Below, in pieces: positions 1 to 31,890 of a DNA stretch of 64,000 nucleotides. The position numbers and the translations under genes were made by a program. Source of the DNA: Amoebidium appalachense. Its lineage: Eukaryota > Ichthyosporea. The notes beneath the pieces were generated by a model that saw only the letters and a program-made list of their open reading frames with translations, searched no databases and was not told the DNA's origin. Numbering within the stretch: the stretch's first letter is position 1; each line of letters begins with the position of its first letter. The stretch covers positions 4,216,001 through 4,280,000 of the forward strand of contig CAVNZM010000011.1 of NCBI GenBank assembly GCA_963693365.1, read 5' to 3'.

Positions 1-720
1 TACTTTGACAAACACACACCTTGAAGATAGATACCTAGATAGTAAGGAAATAAATTCGCAAATTCTAGCAAAATCAAAAAAAAATTCTATGGTCAAATGA
101 CTTGGTTTTATTCAAAATCTGTTATCTTTTTTACAGGACGTTTTTATTCGCTCTAGAAGAGGAGAAACGTCAAGTTTAGTAAAGTTACGTCTTATTTAGC
201 TTTTCAAAAAGATAAGCAAAAAGGGCCTGTTGCCGGTTCAACTATGATTGGTCAAGTCAGATCCTTTAGAGTGCGCGGCCAATCAGCGACTCTCGCATAT
301 CCTCAACATGTGTACGCAATCCGACTGATTGGCTAACAGTCAGGATAATCTATATCTTTTTCAATGACATGCAGTCTTCGGCCGGCACTTCGCGCGTAAC
401 GCACCGTTGCTATAATGAGCCGCATATGAGTGAACGTGACTTGGTCATATCCACATACATCATACACAAAAAAAGAATACATGTTCATTTTGGATATACG
501 GGAGACAAACCATAAACATTGCACACCAATAGATATCCTTCAATTTGGATATGCTGGGGATATACCTGACATTGCAGACCGGACACTATTGCCTTGAGCG
601 AATTGTAGTTGCCAAAATCCCACAGCCTCTCCCCAACCTGCATATATCTGTCAGCATTTCGAAATTTCGAAAAATCACCTCAAATCAAAAGGTTCACAAC
701 CACTGCTACGGACTCCTAAT

Positions 721-721
<1 letters not shown>
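1..721. other. Unassigned AT-moderate DNA at window start
   Basis: No reading frame here looks like a conserved protein and no RNA gene is visible. The only structure seen is a cluster of three CCAAT-type pentamers at 247-332, listed separately. The stretch is largely free of microsatellites, unlike the 11 kb that follow. Confidence 0.5.
247..332. promoter_or_regulatory. CCAAT-box cluster
   Basis: ATTGG at 247-251, CCAAT at 279-283 and ATTGG at 328-332 lie within 86 bp. CCAAT boxes bind NF-Y in many eukaryotes and clusters mark promoters. No gene start is recognised nearby, so the promoter role is inference. Confidence 0.25.
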
Positions 722-761
<40 letters not shown>

Positions 762-823
762 ACCTTCCCCTCCGTCGTCCCGAAAAAAAAAAAACTGCAA
801 CTAATGCCAACCTTCCATTGCCA

Positions 824-854
<31 letters not shown>

Positions 855-860
855 CCCTCC

Positions 861-922
<62 letters not shown>

Positions 923-972
923 TCGTCCCCGAAAAAAAACTGCAACTAATACTACTGTAACCTTCCAAATGC
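722..972. repeat. Poly-C tracts enclosing a duplicated ~50-bp segment
   Basis: C39 at 722-760 and C-rich runs at 824-921 flank two copies of one segment: CGTCGTCCC, then an A run, then CTGCAACTAAT, then ACCTTCCA (about 773-823 and 921-971). Each copy is followed by another C-rich run, so the unit is segment plus poly-C. Confidence 0.6.
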
Positions 973-1192
973 CCCCTCCCTTTCCCCCCCCCCCCCTCCC
1001 CCCTCCCCTCTCCTGGCCCCCCCAAAATAAAATTATATTGATATAGAATTAATCAAATTAAAACTGAATCGAAATAGAATTCATAAAACAGGCCGTAGAG
1101 TAATCATGGAGGTATGTGAGAGATACTTGCACAGCAACAGCTGAGGTGACAAGGGGAGCACATACATGCAAGGAGTGTGTGTGGACAGAAAG

Positions 1193-1195
<3 letters not shown>

Positions 1196-1253
<58 letters not shown>

Positions 1254-1393
1254 CACGCACGTGTGTCCTTGCAAATGTGCATGAGCGAACATGCAGATAT
1301 ACGGGGCCATGTACAACTACTGTTGAGGGATCACCTTGTGTGCACACATGAGAGTATGGCCGGTGGGAAATTATTTAAAAGAAAAGGCGGTGG

Positions 1394-1447
<54 letters not shown>

Positions 1448-1448
1448 G
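1196..1448. repeat. (GT)n microsatellite and T-run/G-run compound
   Basis: A GT array lies at about 1196-1243. At 1396-1448 about 31 T are followed directly by about 22 G, so the minus strand reads poly-C then poly-A. Reading frames here are repeat translations. Confidence 0.8.
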
Positions 1449-1650
1449 AAGGGGGAGGGGAGGCTTAAGGGGTTTTCGAATATAGTATTACACAGCACGG
1501 GATACAACCATACAAGGAGAAACACTATACATAAACAGTAAGCAAAAACAAGATTAAAGTATCATGCATTGAGGCAGAGCCCTTCCTTCCCCTGGGAGGG
1601 AGGCCGAGGGGGGGAGGGGGAGGGCTAGTAACGTTACCTGGATAAAGTGG

Positions 1651-1723
1651 CCAATCACGTTAGCACGGTCCTGCGGCCTGATTGGTGCAAGGACCTCTGT
1701 TGCTACCAGCATAGCCAGCCAAT
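1651..1723. promoter_or_regulatory. Second CCAAT-box cluster
   Basis: CCAAT at 1651-1655, ATTGG at 1681-1685 and CCAAT at 1719-1723, spaced about 30-40 bp, sit in a short unique island. This could be a promoter for a plus-strand transcript upstream of TELO2, but no transcription start is supported. Confidence 0.3.
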
Positions 1724-1819
1724 CAAAATGCTTGATTACGGCCATGATGTGGGGGGATTGCTCGTGCTTGCTGGGTTTGCTCCACGCACAGTTGTGGAAC
1801 TGTGGGGTAAGGTTGGAGG

Positions 1820-1856
1820 GGGGGGAGGGGAGAGGAGAGAGAGAGAGAGAGGGTGT

Positions 1857-1887
<31 letters not shown>

Positions 1888-2130
1888 GGGGGGAAGGGGA
1901 GGGGAGGTGAGAAAGAGGGAAGGGGGGAGGGGGGAGTTGAGAAAGAGGAAAGGGTGGGGGGGGGGGGGGAGGGGGGGCGGGGATGGGGAGAGAGGGAGGG
2001 AGGGAGGGAGAAGGAAGGGAAAACGGGAGCCATGTGAATAGAAAGGGAGAGGTTTCGGTCGTGTGTGTGGTGCAGAGGGGGTACGGGGAAGGGGTGGGTC
2101 GGCAGGGAGAGGGGGGGGGAGGGGGGGGCT
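1820..2130. repeat. Purine-rich (GA)n/(GT)n/G-run block
   Basis: Adjoining GA, GT and G runs with GGGA/GGAG repeats to about 2130, strongly purine on the plus strand. Non-coding. Confidence 0.7.
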
Positions 2131-2445
2131 ATGTGAAGGACGGTTACAATGCAGACCACGGTACCATAGGTATAAAGAAGAGATGATCTGGTGGGGCAGT
2201 TGAATATACCCTTTACAGGCTACACACAACACGGACTCAGTCAACAGAAACCACAGCCTCGGGGCTAAAAAAACATCCCAATTCCGGGGAGAGAGACCTC
2301 GTGTTTTTCTTTTCTCTTAAGGAGATTAGGGAGGGGGGGAGGAGGGGTACGATGTGTTTCAAAAAATACGAGAAAAGGCAGAGGGGGGCAGCTGGGAGCT
2401 CTCTGCATGCATTGGTAGCCAAGCGCGCTCGCGCGCGCACGTGTG

Positions 2446-2854
<409 letters not shown>

Positions 2855-3404
2855 GGAAGGAATGAGTACATATGTTTGCGCTGCAAGAGGCAGGTAGGTG
2901 AGTGGGGGGTGGGGGTTATATCACAACACACCTCGGAATTGTCTATTGACACCATTAGCTGCCCGTCTGCTATGCACAGGTTCATGGCTATGTCTTCTAC
3001 CTGTTAACGCCCCACACGGTAAGCTGCTAAATTTTAAACAACAACAAACAAAAAAAGACCCCCCCCCCCCCCCCTCCCCCCCCGCCCCTCCTCCATTCAC
3101 AAAGAGCACTGTGTTTCGCTGTGCAGACCGATAGCATACCCTCCCCCACCGGGAACTCGGGCTTTGTATGAGTTAATAGGTTTGTGCCTCAATTCTTTTA
3201 CTTCTGTTTCAAAGTGGTGCACAGTTTGTATTGGTCCGATACTACATGCTGTATTTTACCTAGAACGCCTATAGAGCCCCTTCCCTACACATCCCAATTA
3301 TCTCACCGCCACACAAAACACACCAATGTGTTAGATAGCATACGACCTGCATGCATCCCCTCTGGCTCGGTTCCCAACCCGTGCAAGCACACATATGCAC
3401 GGTT

Positions 3405-3407
3405 GCA

Positions 3408-3458
<51 letters not shown>

Positions 3459-3493
3459 ACTAACACACGGCTGTGTGTGTGCACGTTACGTAC

Positions 3494-3589
<96 letters not shown>

Positions 3590-3615
3590 CAATCAGGCAG
3601 GCAGGCAGGCACACG
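3405..3615. repeat. Poly-C, (CA)n and (GGCA)n compound
   Basis: A C run at about 3411-3444 is followed by CA arrays (to about 3554) and then an array of the tetranucleotide GGCA to about 3611. Simple sequence only. Confidence 0.85.
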
Positions 3616-3843
3616 CACACACGCACATACACACACATAGAGAGAGACAAGGGCGCGGAAACAGTTACAAGCTTCTCCTAAAAACCCCACATGTCGTCCC
3701 TGCCTCCCCCCCTCCCTCTCTCCCCCTCTGTCCCTCACTTTTGCCCATCCTGCCCTGCACACACACACAAGCACGGGGCAACACTTACACTAAATAGTAA
3801 AACCCCGGTGAGTGGAAGTCTTTCAGTAGGGGTTTGTGGGCGA

Positions 3844-3927
3844 ATGCCCACTTTTGAGGAGGGTTTCGATGATGAATTTTCCTTGTCACTGTGGAGGCTG
3901 CGTACAGATGAACCCATATCCTGGCAG
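3844..3927 (+). CDS. Possible exon of unknown protein (28 codons to a good donor)
   Basis: The frame opens with ATG at 3844 and reads 28 residues rich in acidic and aromatic residues, to a splice donor (CTGGCAG then GTACC) after 3927, phase 0. It is unique sequence between microsatellites, so it may be a 5' exon of the downstream TELO2 gene or of another transcript. I found no convincing match to a known family, and phase to the next candidate exon does not agree. Confidence 0.2.
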
Positions 3928-4473
3928 GTACCAAAGTATGAGGAGGGATGATAGTTGGTGAATGTGGGGTTACTAAGTCCTTTGTATTTCCAGGGGGAGG
4001 GGGGAGGTGGGGGAGGTGGGTGGGTGGGTGGAAAGGCAAGAAGGGGAAGGGATGAACGGGTGGTTCGGCGGGGGGAGGGGAGGAGGGTGGAGGGTGGAGG
4101 CAGGAGGGAGGGTTAAAAGGGTGGGGATGGGGCGCGAGAAGGCCTTGCAAAGAGACAAGAAAAAGAGGGAGGGAGGGAGGAGGGGGGGGAGGGGGGGGGG
4201 GAAGGGAGGGAGGGAGGGAGGGAAGGAAGGAGGGAAAAAGGAAGGGAGGGAGGGAGGGAGGGATGGGGGGGGGGGGGGGGGGGGGAGGCAGGAGGGATGA
4301 GAGCGGGGGAGGGAGGAGGATGGGGGGGGTGACGTGCACACGTGTCTCTTGTTGTGCCAAATAGAGATAGAGAGAGAAGAAAGGGGGGAAGAGAGAGAGA
4401 GAGAGAGAGAGAGGTGGCGAGAGTGTAGGAGCTGGTGATGGTGATGGTGGTGTTGGCAGTGACGGCGGTGGCG

Positions 4474-4731
<258 letters not shown>

Positions 4732-5123
4732 GTGAGTGGGAGTAGAGAATTACGGGGATGTATCACGTAAAAGTACAAAGGGGCTGGAAAGATAAAACAA
4801 AATGAAGACATCATTATGCGGATGGAAGAAGAGAATTACTGAAACATGTAAGTATAGGTGCACATGCCGGCGGCTGTGTGTTGTGACCACTGGCCTTTCA
4901 AAGGTTCCTGAATGCTCAAATGGAGGAGCACGCCCAAGCTTCTTTCCCACTGGTGCCTTATCACACTTTCAATTTTCGTTCAGTTAATCTCGAGTTCTCA
5001 CTCTCTACCCCCCCCTCCCCCCCTTTCGCCCTCTCCTGTCTGTCTTAAGGTGTATGCATGCTTGTGTGTGTGTGCATGTGTGTTCGTGCACATCATTGTG
5101 TGTTTGTCCGTCTGTGTGTGTGT

Positions 5124-5127
5124 GTCC

Positions 5128-5204
<77 letters not shown>

Positions 5205-5240
5205 CGTGCGTGCGTGCGTACGTGCGTGCGTGCGTGCGTG
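5124..5240. repeat. (GT)n grading into (CGTG)n
   Basis: A GT array at about 5131-5194 is continued by a GCGC stretch and CGTG tetranucleotides to 5240. Confidence 0.85.
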
Positions 5241-5339
5241 TGCCCGTTTGTGTATGTGTGCCTATGTTTTGGGGTGGGGGTGGAAAGGGTGGGAGGTGGG
5301 GGTTGAAGGGTTATACACACACCTGTCTGACGTGCTAGA

Positions 5340-5815
5340 TGTATCTATGGAGGTGTGAGATGTCCGCCACACCTTGTGCTCCCCATCTGAAGTTGGAAAC
5401 ACCCATTATCGGTTTGTGCATAAGTGGTATTTTTTTACTTGTTGCTCACATGGTCCCATCTTAAGTCAATAACAGGCTGTAGACTCGTATCCAACCAATG
5501 CGCTTTCAATACTGGTTTCCCACCTGGTATAAAAATGCGTCTCCGAACCACAAGATTTAGCATCTCGAACCGGTATCGTATGATCTAAAAACGGCGCTGC
5601 CACATATCATAAGACTGTGACGTCGCCTCAGGTAGACTGTTGCTCGGCAAAATAGCTCAGGTCTCACCATAAAAGACTGCTCAGGTTAGGATTTGGGATG
5701 TCAACCTCAGACTTAGTCTCAATCATTACATCACATTCCTTTCCCTCTTTTAAACCCCCACTTGATCCCCGTTTGTCCGCATTATTTCCCTATAAGGCCC
5801 AACCATGTATACAAG
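5340..5815. other. Unique DNA, nothing recognised
   Basis: About 470 bp of non-repetitive, moderately AT-rich sequence. It contains one CCAAT at about 5495 and no conserved reading frame. It may be intron or intergenic. Confidence 0.4.
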
Positions 5816-5817
5816 GA

Positions 5818-6372
5818 GGAGGAGGAGGGGGGGGGGGGGGGGGGGGGGGGGATGCCCACACTGCCAGGCTTGAGGGGTTTTTTTCTTTCCTTTTTTTTTC
5901 CCCTGGGAGAAGGGGGGGGGGGGGGGGGGAGGGGGGGTCGACTACGTGTTCAAGGCAGAGGGAGGGGAGAGGGGGGGAGGGGGGGGGGGGGGGGGAAATC
6001 ACTCTTACCATCTATATTGGATACATGGGGGTGGTCATTTATTCTTTGGACCCACAGATTTACAGGGGGACTCGTAACCGTGGGAAGAAAGCAAAGTGGC
6101 TCGGGCAAAAGGCCATCTAGCCGCAGACCTGATAAACCCCAGCCCCATGTGTGAAATTTGGCGTATCCGCTTTCGAGAAAAACTTTGGCGTTCTTGCCCA
6201 CTCAAGCACACGGGGGGTAAGGGAAGAGGGAGAGAGGGAGAGAGAGGGAGAGAGGGAGAGAGGGAGGGAGGGAGGGAGGGAGGGAGGGAGGGAGGGAGGG
6301 AGAGGGAGAGAGAAAGAGACAATGAAAAGATAAGGTATGCAGCCCTTCCCCCCCCCCCCCCCCCCCCCCCCC
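5818..6372. repeat. G-run, GGAG and C-run block
   Basis: G runs at 5825-5851, 5911-5938 and about 5960-5996, a GGAG array at 6255-6310 and a C run at 6350-6372 are separated by about 200 bp of unique DNA (6000-6200) that shows no gene. Confidence 0.75.
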
Positions 6373-6703
6373 CTCCTCCAAACACCCGGCGCTTTACCCT
6401 CCCCCCTCCCCCTCCCCCCGGGCAGTACATACACACTGACTACAACACCACAATAAGTCATATGCACAGACGCATGTGAGACACTCACATTCAGCGTGGG
6501 ACTGGGGGCACGGGGGAGAGGCGGGTAAAAGGAAACCAAAAAAATCACATGCGTGCTGTAGAAAAATGTGAAACGGCAAACAGTTCGTTTCTAGAGAACT
6601 AGAAACTGTTTTTTATGGAGTTTTTTGCAGCATTGGGTTCTCCCTGAAAGGAATCCGTGTGCTTGTCTCCGCCATGATCGTATCTACACACCAACACGTA
6701 CTG

Positions 6704-6705
<2 letters not shown>

Positions 6706-6758
<53 letters not shown>

Positions 6759-6831
6759 CATACCTAGAGAAACGTGTACGAGTGTATGCATACAGACACA
6801 AAAATGTGTGTGTGTGTGCATATCTACAGTA

Positions 6832-6901
<70 letters not shown>

Positions 6902-7398
6902 TGTATGTGTGTGTGTATGTGTGTGTGTGTGTAAGTGTGTGTGTGAGCGTGTGTGTGCATACCTACACGTTCGCGCGCGCGTGTGTGCATACCTACACGT
7001 ATACATATGTGTGTGCATACCTACACGTATACATATGTGTGTGCATACCTACACGTATACATATGTGTGTGCATACCTACACGTATACATATGTGTGTGC
7101 ATACCTACACGTATACATATTTGTGTGCATACCTACACGTATACATATGCGTGTGCATACCTACACGTATACGTATGTGTGTCTGTGTGTGTGCCCATAC
7201 CTACACGTACGCGCGCGCGCGCGCGAGTGTGTGTGTGTGTGTGTGTGTGTGCGTGTGTGCGTGCATACCTACACGTACACGTTGTGTATGTGCCTGCCCT
7301 ACCTGATCCCTCCATTGTCGCGACAAGCATTCTGAGGGGCACACGTGCCCGAGTGAGCGGTGCACAGCCATCGGCACCCTCAACCACCAGGTATTCCC

Positions 7399-7491
<93 letters not shown>
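6706..7491. repeat. GT arrays around a 28-bp minisatellite
   Basis: GT arrays lie at about 6706-6757, 6833-6900, 7228-7250 and 7401-7491. Between them, from about 6961 to 7276, the motif ACCTACACGT recurs about ten times. The core six or seven copies (6991-7186) have an exact 28-bp period of the form ACCTACACGTATACATAT plus GTGTGTGCAT. Confidence 0.9.
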
Positions 7492-7495
<4 letters not shown>

Positions 7496-7496
<1 letters not shown>

Positions 7497-9016
7497 ATAA
7501 TAATAAAAAATGTTTGGGGAGGGGGTTGGGGGGGGGGAGGAGGGGGGAGGAGGTTAGAATGTTTTGCAGCGTACGGAGTACACATTCACGGCTAAACAAC
7601 GCCATGCCGAATGCAGTGGGGACAAGACGTAGGTGCTGGAACAATCAGGAACAGTGTCCATTTCAAGTAAAAACCGACACCGATAAGACATAAGGAATAA
7701 TTTGTGCCAGTAGGAGAGGGTGCAACATAAAGCCCAACGCTGAATCAAGAACGTCGATTTGCACCATATGTAATAGGATTGTGATGAAAAGAGCGTGGAT
7801 GGTGTGCATGGGTAGGTGGGTGGTGGTAATGGTGATGTGTGTGTGGGGTGTGTGTATGTGTGTTTGTGTTTTGAAAAAAGAGGAAGGGGAAGGGGGCCAG
7901 CGGAGGGAGGAGGGGGGGGTGGATGGGGGCAGGGGGGCGGGAGGGGGGGTGGAGGGGAGAGAGGGGGATACTTGTCGATTTGGAGATGGAGCAGAACGGA
8001 TGGGTCCCAACCCTCCAACCCAAAAAGGCCCTCTAGTGGAGTGTCATTGCCGCAGGGTGAGGCTGGCTGTGTCTGTGTCTGTGTGTGTGTGTGCGTGTGT
8101 GTGTGTTGAAGAAAAATTGTGTGTGTGTGTGTGTGTGTTGAAAAAGAAGTGTGTGTGTATGTGTGTGGAGTGTTGTGTTGTTGAAGAAGTGTGTGTGTGT
8201 GTGTGTGTGGACGCCAGGGGGGGGGAGGGGGGGGGGGTTCAGAATGTGGTGCCCAACGTCAAACACAAAGACCCTTAACGAAACGGTACAGGACACATCA
8301 TATAGAAACGACCCAAAAAAGACGAGGGAAGAGACGCCGAGGCAGCGCAGGAGTGAGGAGTGGGCGGCGCGGGGGGGGGGTAGGTTCAACAATCACAGAA
8401 GATTACGGTCATTTAAAAAAGAAGGGAGGGTGTCCCCCCTGCCCCCCACCCCCCCCCCTTCCCCCCCCCCTCCCCACCCCACCGTTCCCCCGCCCTTTCT
8501 AAAGAAGAACAGAGCCCCTTCTAAAGAAGAACAGAAAAGCAAAAAGAGAATAACGGAAAAGGAAAACAACAAAATCCACAGGGAATATATCCATATGTGA
8601 CCAAGACACAGTTGACCCCCCCCCCCCCCCCTCCCCCCCCCCCCCCCCCCCCCCCCCCCACACTCACCTCTCCGCCCCAACACACATACAAACGCACACA
8701 CGCACACACGCACACACACACGCACACACACACACACACACCCAACCTACCCGACCCCACCCAACTTCAACCAACCCAGTCCGACCAACCGCCGAAACCT
8801 GTTTTGCATCACCTATGCCTAGGCGCACTGTTATGCATTAACCCACCAAGAAACTAGGGGGGTTGACACATGCTTGGGAACTGGTGAACCCACACTGCAA
8901 GTAAGTAGTTGAGGGGTAATGGGCTATTTGTATGCAAGAGAGGGGGGATTATGCATTAGAGAGTTGGATAAACGAAAGCATACTCAAACAGAGGCTGGCA
9001 AAAAATGAAAGCTGTT

Positions 9017-9056
<40 letters not shown>

Positions 9057-9110
9057 CACACGCACACACACACACATCCTGTGCGCACACAAATACTCGT
9101 GCACAAATTG
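7496..9110. other. Mixed simple-repeat region, no gene supported
   Basis: GT, G-rich, C-run (8617-8659) and CA (8690-8742, 9018-9075) segments alternate with short unique pieces. One short open stretch ending at a good donor (CAACCACCAG then GTATTC, exon end 7390) could be an exon, but its phase (2) does not fit the TELO2 exon at 11939. Confidence 0.4.
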
Positions 9111-11900
9111 CGATAGATGTGTCAATGCAATACTTGCATCCCCACACGTAGCCCCTCGAGATCCAATTGTAAACACCCCCAAAAAGCGACCAGATTGGTT
9201 TCAGTGCAGACCACACAAGCTGTTATACAACCCGTAATCACACGTACATACATAATACTACACTCAAACACTTCTAACGGCGCGAATTTACACGCGGATA
9301 TACTCAAACATACACCGTTGCTGCAACAACACAGACACAGGCTCACTCACCAACAAGCGAGACTAGGCACACCTACATGTGCACTAGCTTGTGGCATAGA
9401 GAGGGCAAAATGCAGCAGTTATAAAAGCTACAATAGCACAAAAACAGGAAGAGAAAGGGTGCCTCCGCACGCACAGCCTCGCACTCAAAAGTAGAGATAC
9501 TTGCAAACGCGCACAAATGCACACACACACACGTACACACAAAAGCGATATAGATGCACGTTGCCCTCACACACGTGTGAACACAAAATGCACACACACG
9601 GACACCTACCGTAAGTGTTTGGTTCGGAGGCATCTTCTTAGCACGGCTGCTCCGACCACCCGAAAACAAAGAGGTTTCCATCACAAGAAGGCATCGGCGT
9701 AAATAAAAGCATGCAAACAAAGGGAAAAAGTGCACTGCTATGTAAAACCAACAAGTATGATGGTCGGGCTTTACAACTTCTCCAACCGTTGAAAAATGTA
9801 CATCAGATAATTAAAGCTATATGGTCAATGTGATGTTGGGAAATTTAAAAAACATGCCATTCACCCGATCGCTTGGAGCTCACCGAGAGGATTTATGCGG
9901 CACTCGGCATAACCAAGTTTTAAGAAAAACAGAATGAAGCTGAGGCATACGAACAATAAGTAAATAGTAACGTGAAAAACTGAGGGAGCCTGGGCAAGGA
10001 AAAACACAGCAACGCCTACGCAAGTATCATGTACCTAGGCCTATACATGTAGGGCACCCTGTAGATCCGAGGTATATTACAGTATAGCGCCTACCCCGTG
10101 AAGTTATGCTCTGTATAACTTATACCAACTGTGCAGCTATACAATAAACAAATACAGCTTTTTTCGCGCAAGAAACTGGTAGTAGGGGATTGATACTATT
10201 GAATCCGCTATACTTTAACCTAGGATGCATTTTTATTTCAGATCTGACGGCGTATGGTGATTGGCCAAAGGGCTATAGTTCCTCCAATAGGAACGTGGAA
10301 ACTTACCTCTTATACTCCTCCGGTCCGGCGAAAAAAATTCAACCAGGCCGTTGCCTCCGCCAAAGCCGCTGATATGAGGTGAGAGTAATGAGTTGGAAAG
10401 GACATGCTCATTTGTGCTGTTGTAATTATACAGTTCAGTTTTCCAGATGCTAACTCTAGTTGGTGTCCTGAGAGGAACACCCGGGCAGGCTAGAAGTGTC
10501 TGGCAATAGTACAGCCTGTTGTTTGAAGCCTTGGGATAACTGGACTTTCGAGAGACATACTACCCATAGTTATGATTATGATACTTTGAAATATGAGATC
10601 TTAATATTTATGCATTCATTTATTGCCACAATGTCTGAGTAGTTCAATATAGTTATATTTTTTATATTTTGATAAAAAGGGAAGCAATATGAATAATATC
10701 ATGATCTTGTGGCTACTTGCTACTAGTACTTGCTACTTCAGATAACTTGTTCCATGATGATTTTGCACGAGATATTCTTCTTTGCTGTGATCTAGGGGCC
10801 AAGACAGGCCCAGGGATTGAATTACGACCCAAGAAATCGTCATATTTACGATTAAGCCACCAGGGGGTCAAAACGAATAACGCTGTGAGGTGCTGTATTG
10901 GTTTTTCGTAGCAGTGAAGTAGGGCACGATAGTATATTTTGGTGTTTTTCATACAAAAATGGGTGTTTTCAAAGGTAAAAGGTGGTCAGGTCGTTATTTT
11001 GGCACTCCAGAGCGGAATATGAAGCCCTGTTTTGTCTCTCAGGGTGTGTAATTGCTAAGGAAGTGTAGAATTAATTGAAATGAGTCGTCAATTTTAATAA
11101 CCTAGGGGGTCTAAACGGGTCGTAAATCTTTTGACTCGGTTTTCATCCGTTGATGCCCAACGTGCAGCCACAGGCTACATAACCACCAATAGAACTGAAA
11201 AAGCCAAAGCTACGAAATAAAAATAAAGCGACAAGTGACAAAGGACACCAGCGGGCAAAACCTTAAGTGTACGTGTATGCGTAAAAATAGTTTGCTCCAA
11301 CAAGTCATGTGCATCGATGTTGACCAGACCACACTCCGCAAGAAGACATCATTACTGCTGCTTCCCAACAGGCCCCCCTCAAAACCTACCGAGGCACAGC
11401 AAGCAAGTCAGCCTCTAAAAGAGCAATGCAGACCAAATCTGAGCTAAAAAACAATCCCAACGGGCCCGGCCCCTAGATAACCTGGAGAAACTGCATCTAG
11501 CTCTCTGATAAGGTGGCCTAGTTGTGGCAGGACACACAGAAAAACACAATTACAGAATGCATGCAAGCAGACCCGGTCATTGCCATACGACTGGAGGCTA
11601 AGGTCGTAAATCAAACGAACCCCGCCAATACGATTTACAAATCTCGACAAAACGATTTCGTGTAAGGTAAAACGGGTAGCGCATTCAAAACCCCACAACC
11701 CCTGGACATGCCCAAAATTCCGCTCCGTTTGCGCAAACAACGTTGTGGCTTTTCGATCCACCGTTACAAGGCTTATAGCTCATACACACACGAGCTTTCA
11801 AGCAACCAAGCAAAGTCGAAGGTGACCCAAGAGTCAAGACATATGTATGTAGCCACACGTGCATATGTGGTGCTTAGGCTTTTAGAGGTTCAACCGGTGG
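9111..11900. other. 2.8 kb of unique DNA without a recognised gene
   Basis: Apart from short CA runs near 9520-9600, this is normal-complexity, AT-leaning DNA. Open frames of up to about 125 codons at 9117-9494 (+) and 9373-9735 (-) have no recognisable motif and no start context. A weak tRNA-like stretch at 10800-10865 is discussed in the findings. Confidence 0.4.
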
Positions 11901-11946
11901 CGGCTGGACTAATTTGAGTAAACGGTTTTTATGTATAGATGCAGAG

Positions 11947-30301
<18,355 letters not shown>

Positions 30302-31396
30302 GGTCATCGCATGCCTCGGAAACTCTCTCTATATCACACCACTGGGTCCGTCTCCCATGAATGGAAATGTGTGCGGGGGAAGGCCTGGGTTAATTATGCC
30401 TTGAATAATTCCATCATCTCTTCGAATATTCCTCCTTAATCTCCACCTGATCTCAACAGAACGTTGGTGTGCAAAGCCCATCCAGCAAGTGGTTCAGATC
30501 TCAAGGAATCGGAGCCACCCTCGAGGCTCAGAATGCATGCAGCGGCATGCGGAATACGTAGATTTTTAAATGCATGAATATGATTTTAGTTATGAATGTA
30601 ACAGTTGTGATAGCATTATTATGACGGTTTTATGATAATGGTATCGCATGCGCATACTATTTTTTTCGCCGCAACCGGGATGCATCAAACATTCATGATC
30701 GTAATATTACGTATACTCAGTGAGCTATTGCATTGCTTTCTGTATCGATCTCGGCATGCCCACCACCACTCACCTTAATTACTGTACGGAGTAATTAGTT
30801 GAGCATGAATACTAGTGTATGCACCATAACGGCAAATTTAAGCATGTGCATACTTAAATTTTTTTTATATAATAATGGATTTTATTTCGATGGGGGGCTC
30901 AGATCTGACAGGGTTAAGAATGGATATATAGTACAGTTACCATGGACACAACGAGATAGTCGCTGAGATAGCTTCACCGGATATCCAACGAGAATACCAA
31001 AAAAAAATTGCATGAGGACCTTATGCATACGTTGTACACCCAATATTATACTGGTGTAATTACAATGCATTTGGCGAAGCGATATTGTTATGTCAATACC
31101 ACAACAGTCGAGAATGGAATAATCGTACGCCTACATACACGCAGCAAGCGCTAGCGTGAATAAATAAAACTCAAGGCTCCACGGCCGGTGTGCACATGTA
31201 CACGTGCTACTATGACATAGTGGCCGTGGACTTTACATGACCAACTTCTCTTGTGGGCGGACCATACATGCATGGTCAACTGAGTTTGATAGCTGGCGAG
31301 CTGCATGCATGAACATATGCATTGTGTCCGTTTGATAAGCTCGGCGTGTCACCCACACACTGTATCTGGTGGGAGCCTTCCACTCGTGCGTGTATT
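30302..31396. other. Convergent intergenic DNA between TELO2 and RPL17
   Basis: About 1.1 kb of AT-rich, microsatellite-free sequence follows the TELO2 stop. AATAAATAAA at 31159-31168 could be a distant poly(A) signal, but nothing nearer to the stop codon matches. No gene is seen. Confidence 0.5.
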
Positions 31397-31562
31397 GGGG
31401 GGGGGGGGGGGGGGGTTTTGAATGCGGAACACAGTACGAAGTACGCATACACGATGAGAAGCATGGTGCAGGACACATGCAAAGGCAAACATTCAAGTAT
31501 GCAGCATCAGCCATGCGCACAGTATGCGTCATAAGCAGAGCCCATCCTCAGGGAGGGCCCAA
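31397..31562 (-). repeat. Poly(C)-tailed retroposon copy C
   Basis: On the minus strand it reads CTTGGGCCCTCCCTGAGGAT, then GGGCTCTGCTTATGACGCAT, and ends GTTCCGCATTCAAA followed by C20 (plus-strand G run 31397-31416). It is nearly identical to copies at 58892, 59365 and 60180. Confidence 0.8.
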
Positions 31563-31768
31563 GGGGGGATTGGTTGTGGACTGCCGGCATGAACACGACC
31601 TTGTCCACATGGCACGCTGTCTTTGTAATGGAAAATGCGCAAAACAGTTGCCTGGCAGTGCGTGAAGCGTTTGAACGGGAGGGTGTGCCCGGGTTTGTGT
31701 ATGGTGTGTGTGTGTGTGAGAGCGAGTGAGCGAGTGAGTGAGTGAGTGTGTCTGTGTGTCTGTGTTTT

Positions 31769-31788
31769 GGGGGGGGGGGGGGGGGGGG
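31769..31788. repeat. G20 run downstream of RPL17
   Basis: Preceded by GT/GAGT repeats (31700-31768). Simple sequence in the intergenic region. Confidence 0.8.
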
Positions 31789-31890
31789 CACAAATGATGC
31801 ACAACAGGTTCTGAATCGGGTCATAGATTCAGCTAGGCGGACAGCGCCAGCTTGAGTTATTTTCTAGTCCGCAAACTCGCCCCAGAAGGG

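Noticed and set aside
6961-7276. CRISPR-like array
   Set aside because: The 28-bp units are contiguous with no unique spacers, in a eukaryotic microsatellite context.
9117-9494. 125-codon plus-strand frame
   Set aside because: No recognisable motif, no good splice or start context, and composition like its non-coding surroundings.
31233-31534. Overlapping reading frames in and around retroposon copy C
   Set aside because: The same frames recur in other copies with stops and frameshifts and show no protein motif; the element is non-coding.
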